Assembly: GCA_036417435.1 (NCBI GenBank)
Contig: CM070904.1
Location: forward strand, 134,292,695-134,356,694
Source of the DNA: Inia geoffrensis
Taxonomy: Eukaryota; Chordata; Mammalia; Artiodactyla; Iniidae
Direction of reading: 5' to 3'
DNA length: 64,000 nt
Shown: positions 53,301-64,000 of the stretch, piece after piece
Layout of the letters: the number at the start of each line of letters is the position of its first letter
Position numbering within the stretch: the stretch's first letter is position 1
The notes under the pieces: model-generated
Database searches by the model: none
Told to the model about the DNA's origin: nothing
Seen by the model: the letters and a program-made list of their open reading frames with translations, nothing else
Translations under genes and position numbers: made by a program

Positions 53301-55232
53301 CAAATTAAACTCAACAGGGGAGGGGCCGCCATCTTCCACTCTGACACGTAGAGCTTAGAAGTCATAACTCCTGTCTTTACAAGAAAAACACTGAAAGAAC
53401 TGAAAATTAATCACTGTCCTTGGACCCATCAGAGAAGTGTGGCCACAGATGTCTCCCCCAGACCTGCAGAAATGTGCTCACCTGGAGCAGAAGCTGGCAG
53501 GAACCCTAGACCGGATGCCGGGCTGAGTGCGCAAGACGGAGAGAGAAAGCATCTGCGGGGCCACAGTCCTGCAGGCCCCGCACTTTCGTGGGGTTCGTTT
53601 CCAGAAACCCACCAAGTTCTTATCACAAAAAGCCAAGAAAAAAATCACCTGGGTCCCTGGCAGGGGTAGGGTAAGAGAACCATGTTGAAATAAGCCCAGA
53701 GCATATTCTCCAAAACAAAGTCCTGTTCTGCAGTGAAAAGACTTCACCAGAGCTTGATCTCACCTGGGGAAAGGGCTCTTCCTCACTTGGCCCCTCTGGC
53801 CTTCCGGTCTTACCCCAGAGAGGGGAAAGAAGGGGAAGAAACACTTGTGAAGGTCACAGCCCAGGAATACAGGCCACTAAAAGGCTGAGATTTAATCCTA
53901 AGATTATAAAATGCTTCCCTTCCCCCACACCGCTCCTCAGGGCTCCAGCATAACAGGATTACAGGGGAAAATGCCCCAAGGTGCAGACTCTAAGAAAACA
54001 GTCTTCAGAGAAACCCAAAGACAACAGGGGACACAAAAAATAAGGACTGGGAGGAATCTGCAGCCTTGGCACATACAGCTGCAGCTGCAGGAGAGATGAC
54101 ACGGGGCCCAATCTCTAGTCAGGTTACGGCGACACCGAGAGCCCATCTACGTCAGTTTCCACTGTGATACATACACCATATCCACCTTTCCAAAAAATTA
54201 CACGGCACGCTAAAAAGCAAGAAAAAAAAAAAACACAGTCTGAGGAGACAGAGCCTGACTCAGATATGGAAGAAATTCTGTAATTATCAGATTAATATGC
54301 TAAGGATGCTAAGGGAAAGAGTGGACACCATGCAAGAAGAGATGAGTAACATTGGAGGAGAAAGGAAATGCAGACAAAGAATCAAAAACACTGATGGACA
54401 AGGCTGAGGAAAGAGTCAGGAAGTCTGAAGATATGTCCATGGAAACTCCCCCAACTGAAATGCAAAAAGAAAAAAGAACAATAACAGAATATCAGGGAAA
54501 TGTGAAACAATAAAAAAGTGATACATATGCATGATAGGAATAGAGAAAAAGAAAGGAGATAAAGAAATGTGTGAAGTAAAAAGAGCTGAGAATTTAAAAA
54601 AATTAATGACAGACACCAAACCACAGATCCAGGAAGCTCAGACAATACCAAGCAAAATAAATACCAAAAATTCTACGTCTAGGCATATCATATTCAGACT
54701 GCAGAGAACCAAAGACAGAGAATCTTGAAAGAGGCCAGAGGGGAAAAAACCTCATCTACAGAGTTAAAACAATAAGAATTAAAGTGGACTTCTCATTAGA
54801 AGACCTGCAAGCAGGAAAAGTGTAGAGTCCTACATCCAGTGAAAGTCTCCTTCAAAAGTAAAGAGGAAATAAAGACTTTTTCAAACAAAAACTGAGAGAA
54901 TTCACTGCCAGTAGACATGCCATGCGTGAAATATTAAAAGTTCTTCAGGGACAAGGAAAATGATATAGGTCAGAAAACTCACATCTATAGAAAGAAAAGA
55001 GCATTGGAGAAGGAATAAATGAAGGTAAAAATAAAATGCTGTTTCTTATTCTTAATTGACACAACAGACAAAGGTTTGTTCAAATTTTTAGTAGTAACAG
55101 GGTGATTATAGCATAAGTGAAATGAATGACAGCAATTTCATAAGGGACGGTCTGTTAAAGGCACCTGCACTACCCATGAAGCAGTGCAGTGTTATTTGAA
55201 AGTGGACATAGATTAGTTGTAAATGTATATTG

Positions 55233-55444
55233 CAGGGCTTCCCTGGCGGCACAGTGGTTGGGAATCCGCCTGCCGATGTGAGGGACGCGGGTTTGTGCCC
55301 CAGTCCGGGAGGATCCCACATGCCGTGGAGCAGCTGGGCGCGTGGGCCATGGCCACTGGGCCTGCGTGTCCAGAGCCTGTGCTCCGCAACTGGAGAGGCC
55401 ACAGCGGCAAGAGGCCCACGTACCACAAAAAAAAAAAAAAAAAA
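55233..55444 (+). mobile_element. Short cetacean-type SINE, diverged
   Basis: 'gggcttccctggcggcacag' to an A tail of about 20. The target duplication 'aaatgtatattg' is perfect (55221-55232 and about 55446-55457). Confidence 0.93.
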
Positions 55445-56143
55445 AAATGTATATTGGAAACTTTCGGACAACCACTAAAAAACTTTTTTAAAAGAAGTGT
55501 TAATTGATATGCTAAGAAAGGAGAGAAAATGAAATCAAATAAAACGCTCAATTAAAAACAGAGAAGGCTGAAAAGGAGGGGAAGAAAACAAAAGAAGCAA
55601 ATGGAAAGCAGTCACAAACATGACAGACATCAATCCAGCTGAAGCAATGACCAGTTTATACTTGAGTGGCCTAAGACCACCCATCAAAAGATGGAGACCA
55701 TTAGAGCAGATTGAAAAAAAAAGGACCCACTATATGTTGTCTATAAGAGACCCACCTTAAATATAAAGACAGACTAAAAGTAAAGGGATGTAGAAAGATA
55801 TATCATGCTGACAAGAATCAAAAGACAGCTGGAATAGCTGGAAAGCAGACATTAGGACTAGAAAAATTACCAGGGGTGAAGAGCAGCAATAGTTATATAA
55901 TAACCAAGAGGCCAAGTCTCCAAGAAGGTTAATAATCCTCAATGCTTATGTACCTAACAACAGAGCATCAAAATACATGAGACAAAGCTTGACAGAACTG
56001 CAAGGAGAAATACACAAATCCACTATCACAGCTGGAGACTTCAACACACTACAAGGAATGGACAGATCCAGCAGGCAGAAAATCAGCAAGGACACAGATG
56101 AACTCATCAATCAACTGAATAAACTGATCTCTATGGACCACTA

Positions 56144-56521
56144 TGGTGGCTAATTTTAGGTGTCAACTTGACTGGGCTAAGAGGATGCCCAACTAGCTGG
56201 TAAAACATTTCAGGGGGTGTCTATGAAGGTGTTTCCAGAAGAGATTAGCATCTGAATTGTTGCACTCAGTAAAGCTGATGGCCCTCCCAATGTGGGTGGG
56301 CCTTGAGTGCCTCAACAGAATAAAATGGCCAAAGAGGGGTAAACTTGCTCTCTCTTTTTGAGCTGGGGCACCATCTCCTGTCGTGGGGCCTTCAGATGGA
56401 CCAGGACTTCCCTATCCCCTCCCAGGCCTTTGAACAGGGACTGAATTACTCCACCAGCTTTCCTAGTTCTCGAGCTTGCCATACATAATGGTGGAAGCCA
56501 ATTCCTGTAATAAGTTTCTGT

Positions 56522-56615
<94 letters not shown>

Positions 56616-56645
56616 GGTTCTATTTCTCTAAAGATCCCCGACTAA
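56144..56645 (+). mobile_element. LTR-like interspersed element (family not resolved)
   Basis: It begins 'tggtggctaattttaggtgt' and ends 'tctaaagatccccgactaa', with the well-known internal phrases 'caacttgactgggct' and 'aatgtgggtgggcct'. The 6-base flank 'ccacta' on both sides (56138-56143 and 56646-56651) rejoins the host L1. It has the size and TG start of a solo LTR, probably ERVL-related, but a non-LTR origin is not excluded. Confidence 0.6.
56523..56612 (+). repeat. Compound microsatellite (AC)n(TC)n
   Basis: About 17 AC units run straight into about 28 CT units, at a position where this element family normally has a short CT/TA-rich stretch. Confidence 0.97.
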
Positions 56646-57977
56646 CCACTAGTTCAATCAACAACAGCAGGATACACATTCTGCTCAAGCTCAAGCTCAC
56701 AAGTAACATTCACCATGACAGGCCACATTCTGGGCCACAGAACACATCTCAACACATTTAACAGAACAGAAATCATACAAAATACGTTCTCAGACCACTG
56801 GAATTAAATCAGTAACAGCAAGATAACCTGAAACATTCCAAAATACTTGGAGATTAAACAAGACACTTCTAAGAACCAAGTGGGTCAAGAAGGAAGCCTC
56901 AAGAGAAATAAAAAACACTTAAACTAAATGGAAATGAAAATACAACTTATCAAAATTTGTGGGATGCAGAAAAAGCAATACTTAGAGGGAAATGTTTATT
57001 AGAAAAGTAGTATCTGAAATTAATAATCTAAGTTTTCACATTAGGAAAGTCGAGAAAGAAAAGCAATTAAATTGAAAACAAGCAGAAGAAAAGGAAAAAA
57101 AAAATTAGAGCAGAAACTAATGAAATTGAAAACAGGAAAAAAAAGAAAATCAACAAAATCCTAGATTGGTTTTTCAAAAAGATCAATAAAACTGATAAAA
57201 CTCTAGCCTGGTTAATTAAGGAAAAAAAGAGAGAAGACAAAAATTACCAATATTATAAGTAAAAGAGGAACATCACTACTATCCCATGGACATTAAAAGG
57301 TTAAAAAGGCATATTATGAACACTTTATGCCTACAAATTTGATAATTTAGGTGAAATGGATCAATTCCTTGAGAAACACATACTAGCAAAATTTATACCA
57401 GGAGAAACAGATAAATCTGAATGGGCCTGTATCTATTAGAGAAACTGAATCAATAATTAATAACCTTCTAAAACAGAAAGTACCAGGCCTAGATGGGTTT
57501 CTAGAATATTGGTGAATTCTACCAAACATTTAAGGAAAAAATTTTACCTATTCTTTACAATCTCTTCTGGAAGGCAGAAGCAGAGGGGATACCTCCTAAG
57601 TCATTCAATTGAGGCCAGCATCACCCTAATACCAAAACCAGACAGAGACATTACAAGAAAGGAAAACTACAAATATCTCTCATCAACATAGATGCAAAAC
57701 TCCTTAACACGAGCAAATGGCATCTAACAACGTAAAAAATAAAAATTATACACCATGACCATGTGGGTTTATTCCAGTATACAAAGCTGGTTCAGCACTC
57801 TAAAATCAGTTAATACTCTGTCACATCAACCGGCTAAAGAAGAAAACTCAAATGATCATCAATGGATGCAGAAAAAGTGACAAAATCACTTCTCATGATA
57901 AAACTCTCAATAAACTAGGAATAAAGGGGAACTTCCTCAACTTGATAAAGAACATCTATTTAAAAAACCCTACAGAC

Positions 57978-58118
57978 GGGAATTCTCTGGCAGTCCAGTG
58001 GTTAGGACTCCATGCTTTCACTGCTGAGGGGCGGGTGCAGGTTCAATCCCTGGTCAGAGAACTAAGGTCATGCAAGCTGCATAGCGTGGCCAAAAAACCC
58101 CCCCAAAACCAAAAAAAT
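57978..58118 (+). mobile_element. Short CHR-type SINE
   Basis: 'gggaattctctggcagtcca', then 'ggttcaatccctggtcagag', then a C- and A-rich tail. It interrupts the L1 reverse-transcriptase region ('accctacag' ... 'ctatagttaatgccatactc'). Confidence 0.88.
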
Positions 58119-60863
58119 GCTATAGTTAATGCCATACTCATGGTGAGAAACTCAAAGCTTCCCTACAAAGATCAGAACCAAGGCGAGGATGCCCCCTCCC
58201 CACTCATACAATGAACTGGAAGTCCCAGTTGATGCTACAAGAGAAGAAAAGGAAATAAAAGGTACACAGAGTGAAACAGAAAAATAAAACTGTCTTTGTT
58301 CTCAGATGACATGACCGTCTATGTAGAAAATCCTAAAGGATCCACAAAAAAACTACTGGAGTTAATCAGCAATTATAGCAAGGTTGCAGGATATAATGCT
58401 AATGTACTAAAGTCAATTGTTTTCCTATATACTAGCAATAAACAACTGGAATTTGAAATTAAAAAAACAATAACATTTATACTTGTGCCAAAAAAAGAGG
58501 AAATATTTAAGTACAAATCTAACAGAATATGTAAAGATTTATGAAGAAAACTACAAAACTGATGAAAGAAATAAAAGAAGATCTAAATAAATGGATGGAT
58601 ATTCTATGTTCCTAGATTGGAAGATTCAGTATTGCTAAGATGGTCAATTCTGCCCAACTTGATCTACTGACTCAACACAATCCCAATCAAAATCTCATCA
58701 ATCGTTTTGTGGATACTGACGAACTGCTTCTAAAGTTCATACGGAGAGGCAGAAGACCCTGAATAGCCAGCACAACACTGATGGAGAAGAACAAAGCTGG
58801 AGAACTCACAGTACCCCATTTCAAGGCCTATTATAGAGCTACAATCATCAATAAAATGTGGTACTGGCGAAAGAACAGATACGTCAATCAGTGGAACAAA
58901 TCAGAGTTCAGAACTAGACCACCACAAACAGAGGCAACTGACTTTTCACAGAGGAGCAAAGGCAATACAACGGAGAAGGAACAGTCTGTTCAACAAACGG
59001 TGCTGAAACTGGATGACTAGACTGAAAAAAAGCATCTAGACACAGACCTTACACCTTTTACAAAAATTAACTCAAGATGGATCACAGGCCTCAATGTAAA
59101 ACGTTAAAGTGCAAATCTTCTTAAAGAGACACAGGAGAAAATCTACGTGACCTTATTTGGCAATGGGTTTTTAGATACAACACCAAAAGCACAATCGATG
59201 TAAGAAAAAAACTGATAAGGACTTTATTAAACTTAAAAATTTCTGTTTTGCAAGATGCTGTTAAGAGAAAAAAATAAAAAGAGAATAAAAAGACAAGCTA
59301 CAGACTGGGAGGCTATATTAGCCACCCCCTACCAAACCCCTCCAACGCCCCCCACCCTTCCCAGAAGCTTCCTGCCTCCTTCCCTGCCTCCTTCTTTGGA
59401 CACTAGTTTTAGAAAAATTCATGTTCCTAACCCATGTTTGTTTTTTTTCCTACCATTTCTATCTCACACATTTTCATATATTTAACTTTATTACATAAAG
59501 AAGTAAAACAAAAAAGGACTTGTATTCAAAATACACAAAGTACTCTTAAAACAATAATAAAACCACCTAATTTAAAAATAGGAAAAAATAATAGGAGAAG
59601 TATCTTTGAAAAGATGAACAAATTCAACAAACCTCTAGCTAGATGGACGAAGAAAAAAGAGAAGACTCAAATTACTAAAAATAGAAATGAAAGTAGGGAT
59701 ATTACTACTAATTCTACAGAAATAAAAAGGACTATGAAAGGACTATGGACAATTGCATGCCAACAAACTAGATAACCTAGAGGAAATGGACAAATTCCTA
59801 GAAACACAAAACCTACTAAGACTAAATCACAAACAAATAGAAAAGCTGAATACACCTACAACTAGTAAGGAGATTGAATCAGTAATCAAAAACCTTCTGA
59901 CAAAGATGAGCCCTGGACCTGATGGCTTCACTGGTGAATTCTACCGAACATTTTAAGAACTAACAACAATCCTTCTCAGACATTTCCAAAAAAACTGAAG
60001 AGGAGGAAACATTTCTAACTCATTGTATTGAGCCCTGAATAACCCTGATACCAATGACAGACAAAGATACTCCAAGGAAAGAAAACTACAGGCCAATATC
60101 CCTTCTGAACACTGATGCAAAAATCCTCAACAAAATACTAACAAACTGAAGTTAGCATCATATTAAAGAATTACATACTGTGACTACGTGGGATTTATTC
60201 CTGTAATGCAAGGATAGTTCAACATACAAATATCGATCAGTGTAATATGCCACACCAACAAAATGAAGGGAAAAGAACACATGATCATCTTGATGCAGAA
60301 AAAGCATTTGACAAAATTCAACACTCTTCTATGACAAAAACACTCAACAAAATAGGGATAGAAGAAAACTATCTCAACACTATACAAGCCATATATGAAA
60401 AGCCCATAGCAAACATAATACCCGATGATGAAAGACTGAAGCTTTTCCTCGAAGATCAGGAACAAGGCAAGCCTTCCCACCTCACCTCGCCTATCCAACA
60501 TAGTACTCGAAGTTCTACCCAGAGCAATTGGACAAGAAAAAGAAATAAAAAGAATCCAAATTAGAAAGGAAGAAGTAAAATTATCTGAGATGACATGACC
60601 TCATATGTAGAAAATCCTAAACACTGCACAAAAAAGCTACTAGATTATAGGTCATATAACTCAATATCAAAAAACAAACAGCCCAATCCAAAAATGGGCA
60701 GAATACCTAAAAAGACATTTCTCCAAAGAAGACATACAAATGGCCAACAGGCACATGAAAAGGTGCTCAACACTGCTAATTATTAGAGAAATGCAAATCA
60801 AAACCACGATGAGGTATCACCTTACACTGGTCAGAATGGCCACCATCAAAAAGTCTGCAAATA

Positions 60864-61067
60864 GGGCTTCCCTGGTGGCGCAGTGGTTGACAGTCCACCT
60901 GCCGATGCAGGGGACGCGGGTTCGTGCCCCGGTCCGGGAAGATCCCACGTGCCGCGGAGCGGCTGGGCCCGTGAGCCATGGCCGCTGAGCCTGCGCGTCC
61001 GGAGCCTGTGCTCCGCAGCGGGAGAGGCCACAACAGTGAGAGGCCCGCGTAACGCAAAAAAAAAAAA
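60864..61067 (+). mobile_element. Short cetacean-type SINE in LINE-1
   Basis: Complete, with 'gagccatggccgctgagcc' and an A17-18 tail. The target duplication is 'aaaaagtctgcaaata' (60848-60863) and 'aaaaagtctgtgaata' (61068-61083). The site in L1 is the same as that used by the SINE at 3367. Confidence 0.95.
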
Positions 61068-61567
61068 AAAAAGTCTGTGAATAATAAATGCTGGAGACTG
61101 TGGGGAGAAAAGGGAACCCTCCTACACTGTCGGTGGGAATACATATTGGTGTAGCCACTATGGAAAACAATATGGAGGTTCCTTAAAGAACTAAAAATAG
61201 AGCGACCATAGGATCCAGCAATCCCACTCCCTGGCATATAACTGGAAAAGATGAAAACTCTAATTCAAAAGGATACATGCACCCCAATGTTCACAGCAGC
61301 CCTATTTACAATAGCCAAGACATGGAAACAACCCAAGTACCTATCAGCAGACAACTGGTTTAAAAAGAAATGTGGTATATATGTACACAATGGAATATTA
61401 CTTGTCCGTAAAAAAGAATGAAATACTGCCATTTGCAGCAACATGGATGGACCTAGAAAATAACATAATAAGTGAAGTCAGACAGAGAAAGACAAATATT
61501 ATGTGATATTACTTACGTGTGGAATCTAAAAAATAATAGAAATGAATCTATATACAAAATAGAAACA

Positions 61568-61692
61568 GGGCTTCCCTGGTGGCGCGCAGTGGTTGAGAGT
61601 CCACCTGCCGATGCGGGGGGACGTGGGTTCGTGCCCCGGTCCGGGAAGATCCCACATGCCGCGGAGCAGCTGGGCCCGTGAGCCATGGCCGC
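61568..61692 (+). mobile_element. 3'-deleted cetacean-type SINE
   Basis: It runs from 'gggcttccctggtggcgcgc' (with a 2-base GC duplication in the head) to 'gagccatggccgc' and stops abruptly at L1 sequence 'gggataaattagg'. There is no A tail and no second target duplication, and about 50-60 bases of the host L1 are missing at the junction. Confidence 0.9.
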
Positions 61693-61949
61693 GGGATAAA
61701 TTAGGACTATGGGATTAACAGATATATGCTACTACATATAAAATAAATAAGCAACAAGGGTTTATTGTATAGCACAGGGAACTATATTCAATATCCTGTA
61801 ACAACTTATAATGGAAAATAGACTGAAAAATCAAAAGACTGAATCACTTTGCTCTGCACCTGAAACTAACACAATATTGTAAATCAGCTATACTTCAATT
61901 AAAAACAAAACAAAACATCAATAAACCCATGGTGATTCATGGTGAGGCA

Positions 61950-63850
61950 GCTAAGGTAATTTGGTAATCCTTTAGGGCAAAAAAAAAAGCTGTTGGATCT
62001 AATCAATGAATTTATCAAATTAGCAAGGTACCGAAGTCAACACACAAACATCAGCTGCATTTCTATACACAAAACATGAACAATCTGAAAAGGAGATTAC
62101 AGAAACAATCCCATTTATAACAGCATCAAAAAGAACAAAATACTTTGAAATTAAGTTAACCACGGAGGTGAAAGACTTGTACAATGAAAACTACAAAACA
62201 CTTCAGAAAGCAATTAAAGAAAACATAAATTAATGGACACACATCCCATACTCATGGACTGGAAGGCTTCATATTGTTAAACTGTCAATATTAACCAAAG
62301 CAATCTACAGATTCAGTGCTATCTCTCTCAAAATACCAATGTTTTTTGCAGAAATAAAAAAACCCATCCTAAAATTCATATGGAATCTCAAAGGACTGAG
62401 AATAGCCAAAACAATACTGAAAAGGAACAAAACTGGAGAACTCACATTTCCTGATTTCAAAACTTACTATAGTAATTCAAAACAGTGTAATATTGGCACG
62501 AAGACGTATATAAACCAGCGGAACAGAACAGAGAATACAGAAATAAACCCCCACATATATGGTCAAATGATTTTTGACAAGAGTGCTAAGACCATTCAGT
62601 GGAGAAAGGACAGTGTTTTCAACAAACGGTCCTGGGAAAGCTGGACATCCACGTGCCAAAGAATGAAGGTGGGCTCTAACTGGTTAGGTATGTGGCTATC
62701 TAACACCATATGTAAAAACTACCTCAAAATGGATGCAGGACCTACATGTAAGACCTAAAGTAATAAAACTTTTAGAAGAAAACACAGGATGAAAGCTTCA
62801 CGACACTAGACTTGACAATGATTTCTGGGATATGACAACAAAGATACAGGTAACAAAAGAAAAAATAGACAAACTGGACTTCAAGGAAATTGTTATGTTT
62901 TGTACATCAAAAGGCAATATCCACACGGTAAAAAGGCAACCTACAGAATGGGAGAAAATATTTGCAAATCATATTTCTGATATGAGATCAATATCTAGAC
63001 TATATAGAGAACTCCTAAAACTAACCAACAAAAAAACCCCCAAATAACTTGATTGAAAAATGGGCAAAGGACTTGAACAGACATTTCTCCAAAGAAGACA
63101 TACGAATGGCCAATATATACACGAAAAGATGCTCAGTGTGACTGATCGTTAGGGAGATGCAAACGAAAACCACAGTGAGACGAGACCGCCCCAAACCCGT
63201 GAGGATGGCTGTTATCAAAAACACAGAAAACACGTGTTGGTAAGGATGCCGAGAAACTGGAACTCTTGTGCACTGTCAGCAGGAATGTAACGTGGTGTAT
63301 TCATTACGGAAAATAGTACGGAAGTTCCTCAAAAAATTAAACACAGAACTACCATATAAACCAGCAATCCCACTTCTGGGTATACACCCGAAAGAACTGA
63401 AAGTCAGGTCTTGAAAAGTTACTTGTACACCCACATTCATAGCAGCATTCTTCGTAATAGCCAGTGGGTGGAAGCAACCCAATGTCCGTCGATGGATGAG
63501 TGGATAAACAAACTGTGGTCCATCCATACAATGGAAGAAAATTCTGCGGTATGCTACAACATGGATGTACGTTGTGGGCACTAGGCTAAGTGAAACAGCT
63601 AATCGCAGACGGACAAATACTATATGATTTCACTTACATGCGTCAAAATCATGGAGACAGAAAGTAGAATGGTGGCTGCCAATGGCTAGGTGCCGGGAGG
63701 AGAGTTATTGGTTAATTGGTATAGAGTTTCAGATTTACATGAGTTATGGGCATGGATGGTGATGATGGCTGCTCAACATGAATGTATTTAATGCCACTGA
63801 ACTGTACACTGACAAACTATTAAGAAGATAAATTTTTTATTATTTGTTAT
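61950..63850 (+). mobile_element. LINE-1, 5'-truncated, late ORF2 to 3' end
   Basis: 'gttggatctaatcaatgaat' and 'atttctatacacaaaacatg', then a still open stretch [19 protein letters not shown] (about 62360-62416) and the usual 3' UTR text ('aactgtacactgacaaacta'). A separate copy from the L1 that ends at 61908. Confidence 0.85.
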
Positions 63851-64000
63851 TTTAACTCAATATAAGAAAAGGAACAACAACAAAAAAGAAATGAACTATC
63901 AAGCCATAAAACGACAGAGGAACCCTAAATATATACTAAGTGAAAGAAGCCAACCTGAAAAGGCTGCATACTCTAGTTCACAGCATCCATACATCCCAAT
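63851..64000 (+). mobile_element. Probable start of a further LINE-1 3' piece
   Basis: 'ccctaaatatatactaagtg' and 'aaagaagccaacctgaaaag' resemble the L1 3' region. It is cut by the window edge. Confidence 0.5.

Larger units (their letters stand above)
53310..59590 (+). mobile_element. Near full-length old LINE-1 (5' UTR to ORF2 end), with nested insertions
   Basis: It opens with a 5' UTR-like block ('gggccgccatcttccactct', 'acactgaaagaactgaaaat'), passes an ORF1-like A-rich region (54240-54760) and the ORF2 endonuclease (55590-57200: 'ggagacttcaacacactaca'). It then continues into the reverse transcriptase, where MFSDDMTVYVENPK at 58296 shows the F-x-DD motif, and on to 'acaagctacagactgggag'. 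From about 59320 to 59500 it is interrupted by unassigned sequence. Two SINEs and one LTR-like element are nested in it. The frames are destroyed, so it is a fossil. Confidence 0.8.
59590..61908 (+). mobile_element. 5'-truncated LINE-1 with internal deletion
   Basis: It starts in ORF2 ('gaagtatctttgaaaagatg'). Reverse-transcriptase pieces include SPGPDGFTGEFYRTF (59911-59955) and DAEKAFDKIQ (about 60292-60321). At about 60645 it jumps from the region after the RT active site to the late ORF2 tail ('caaaaaacaaacagcccaat'), so a middle segment is missing. It ends 'aatcagctatacttcaatta' with an A-rich tail. It carries two SINEs. Confidence 0.88.

Overview
The window is nuclear DNA of a mammal, almost certainly a cetacean and probably a toothed whale. 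It carries many copies of the tRNA-derived SINEs of whales, hippos and ruminants (the 'cttccctggtggcgcagtgg' head). Several are the short form with the 'gagccatggccgctgagcc' body that I know from dolphin and related genomes. LINE-1, MIR, MaLR/ERV LTRs and a ruminant/cetacean-type mariner make up most of the rest. There is no prokaryotic, viral or organellar locus.

Two protein-coding genes are visible, in the order and orientation of human 2q37.3. BOK (BCL2-family ovarian killer) lies on the + strand. A CpG island covers about 10.8-12.2 kb, four coding exons lie between 11799 and 22019, and a poly(A) signal is at 22651. The spliced reading frame is complete and encodes 213 residues. THAP4 lies on the - strand and converges on BOK. 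Only its last four coding exons are here (45167 down to 30473); they encode the whole C-terminal nitrobindin haem domain. The THAP DNA-binding exons must lie to the right of the window. The genes end about 7.8 kb apart, tail to tail.

Layout: 1-10.8 kb is the intergenic upstream flank of BOK, with an old MaLR LTR, a 5'-truncated L1 carrying a SINE, GC-rich sequence without a recognisable gene, a MIR and an L1. 10.8-22.7 kb is BOK. 22.7-30.3 kb is intergenic and holds SINEs, a G-rich minisatellite, and a MaLR element split by a - strand solo ERV LTR. 30.3-64 kb is the 3' part of THAP4. Its introns are largely L1, nearly all on the + strand (antisense to THAP4), with a mariner nested between L1 pieces and SINEs nested in both.

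The most useful observations are these: a Gly-to-Ala change at the conserved small residue of the BOK BH3 core, created at the exon 2/3 junction; two different SINE subfamilies inserted at the same nucleotide position of two separate L1 copies; a mariner whose flanks are L1 pieces of opposite orientation; a SINE cut short by a deletion that also removed L1 sequence; a tetranucleotide microsatellite grown from a SINE tail; and a ZNF143/THAP11-type motif beside an ETS-type motif in a THAP4 intron. I found no evidence for a novel multi-gene system. This is an ordinary mammalian locus with informative transposon history.
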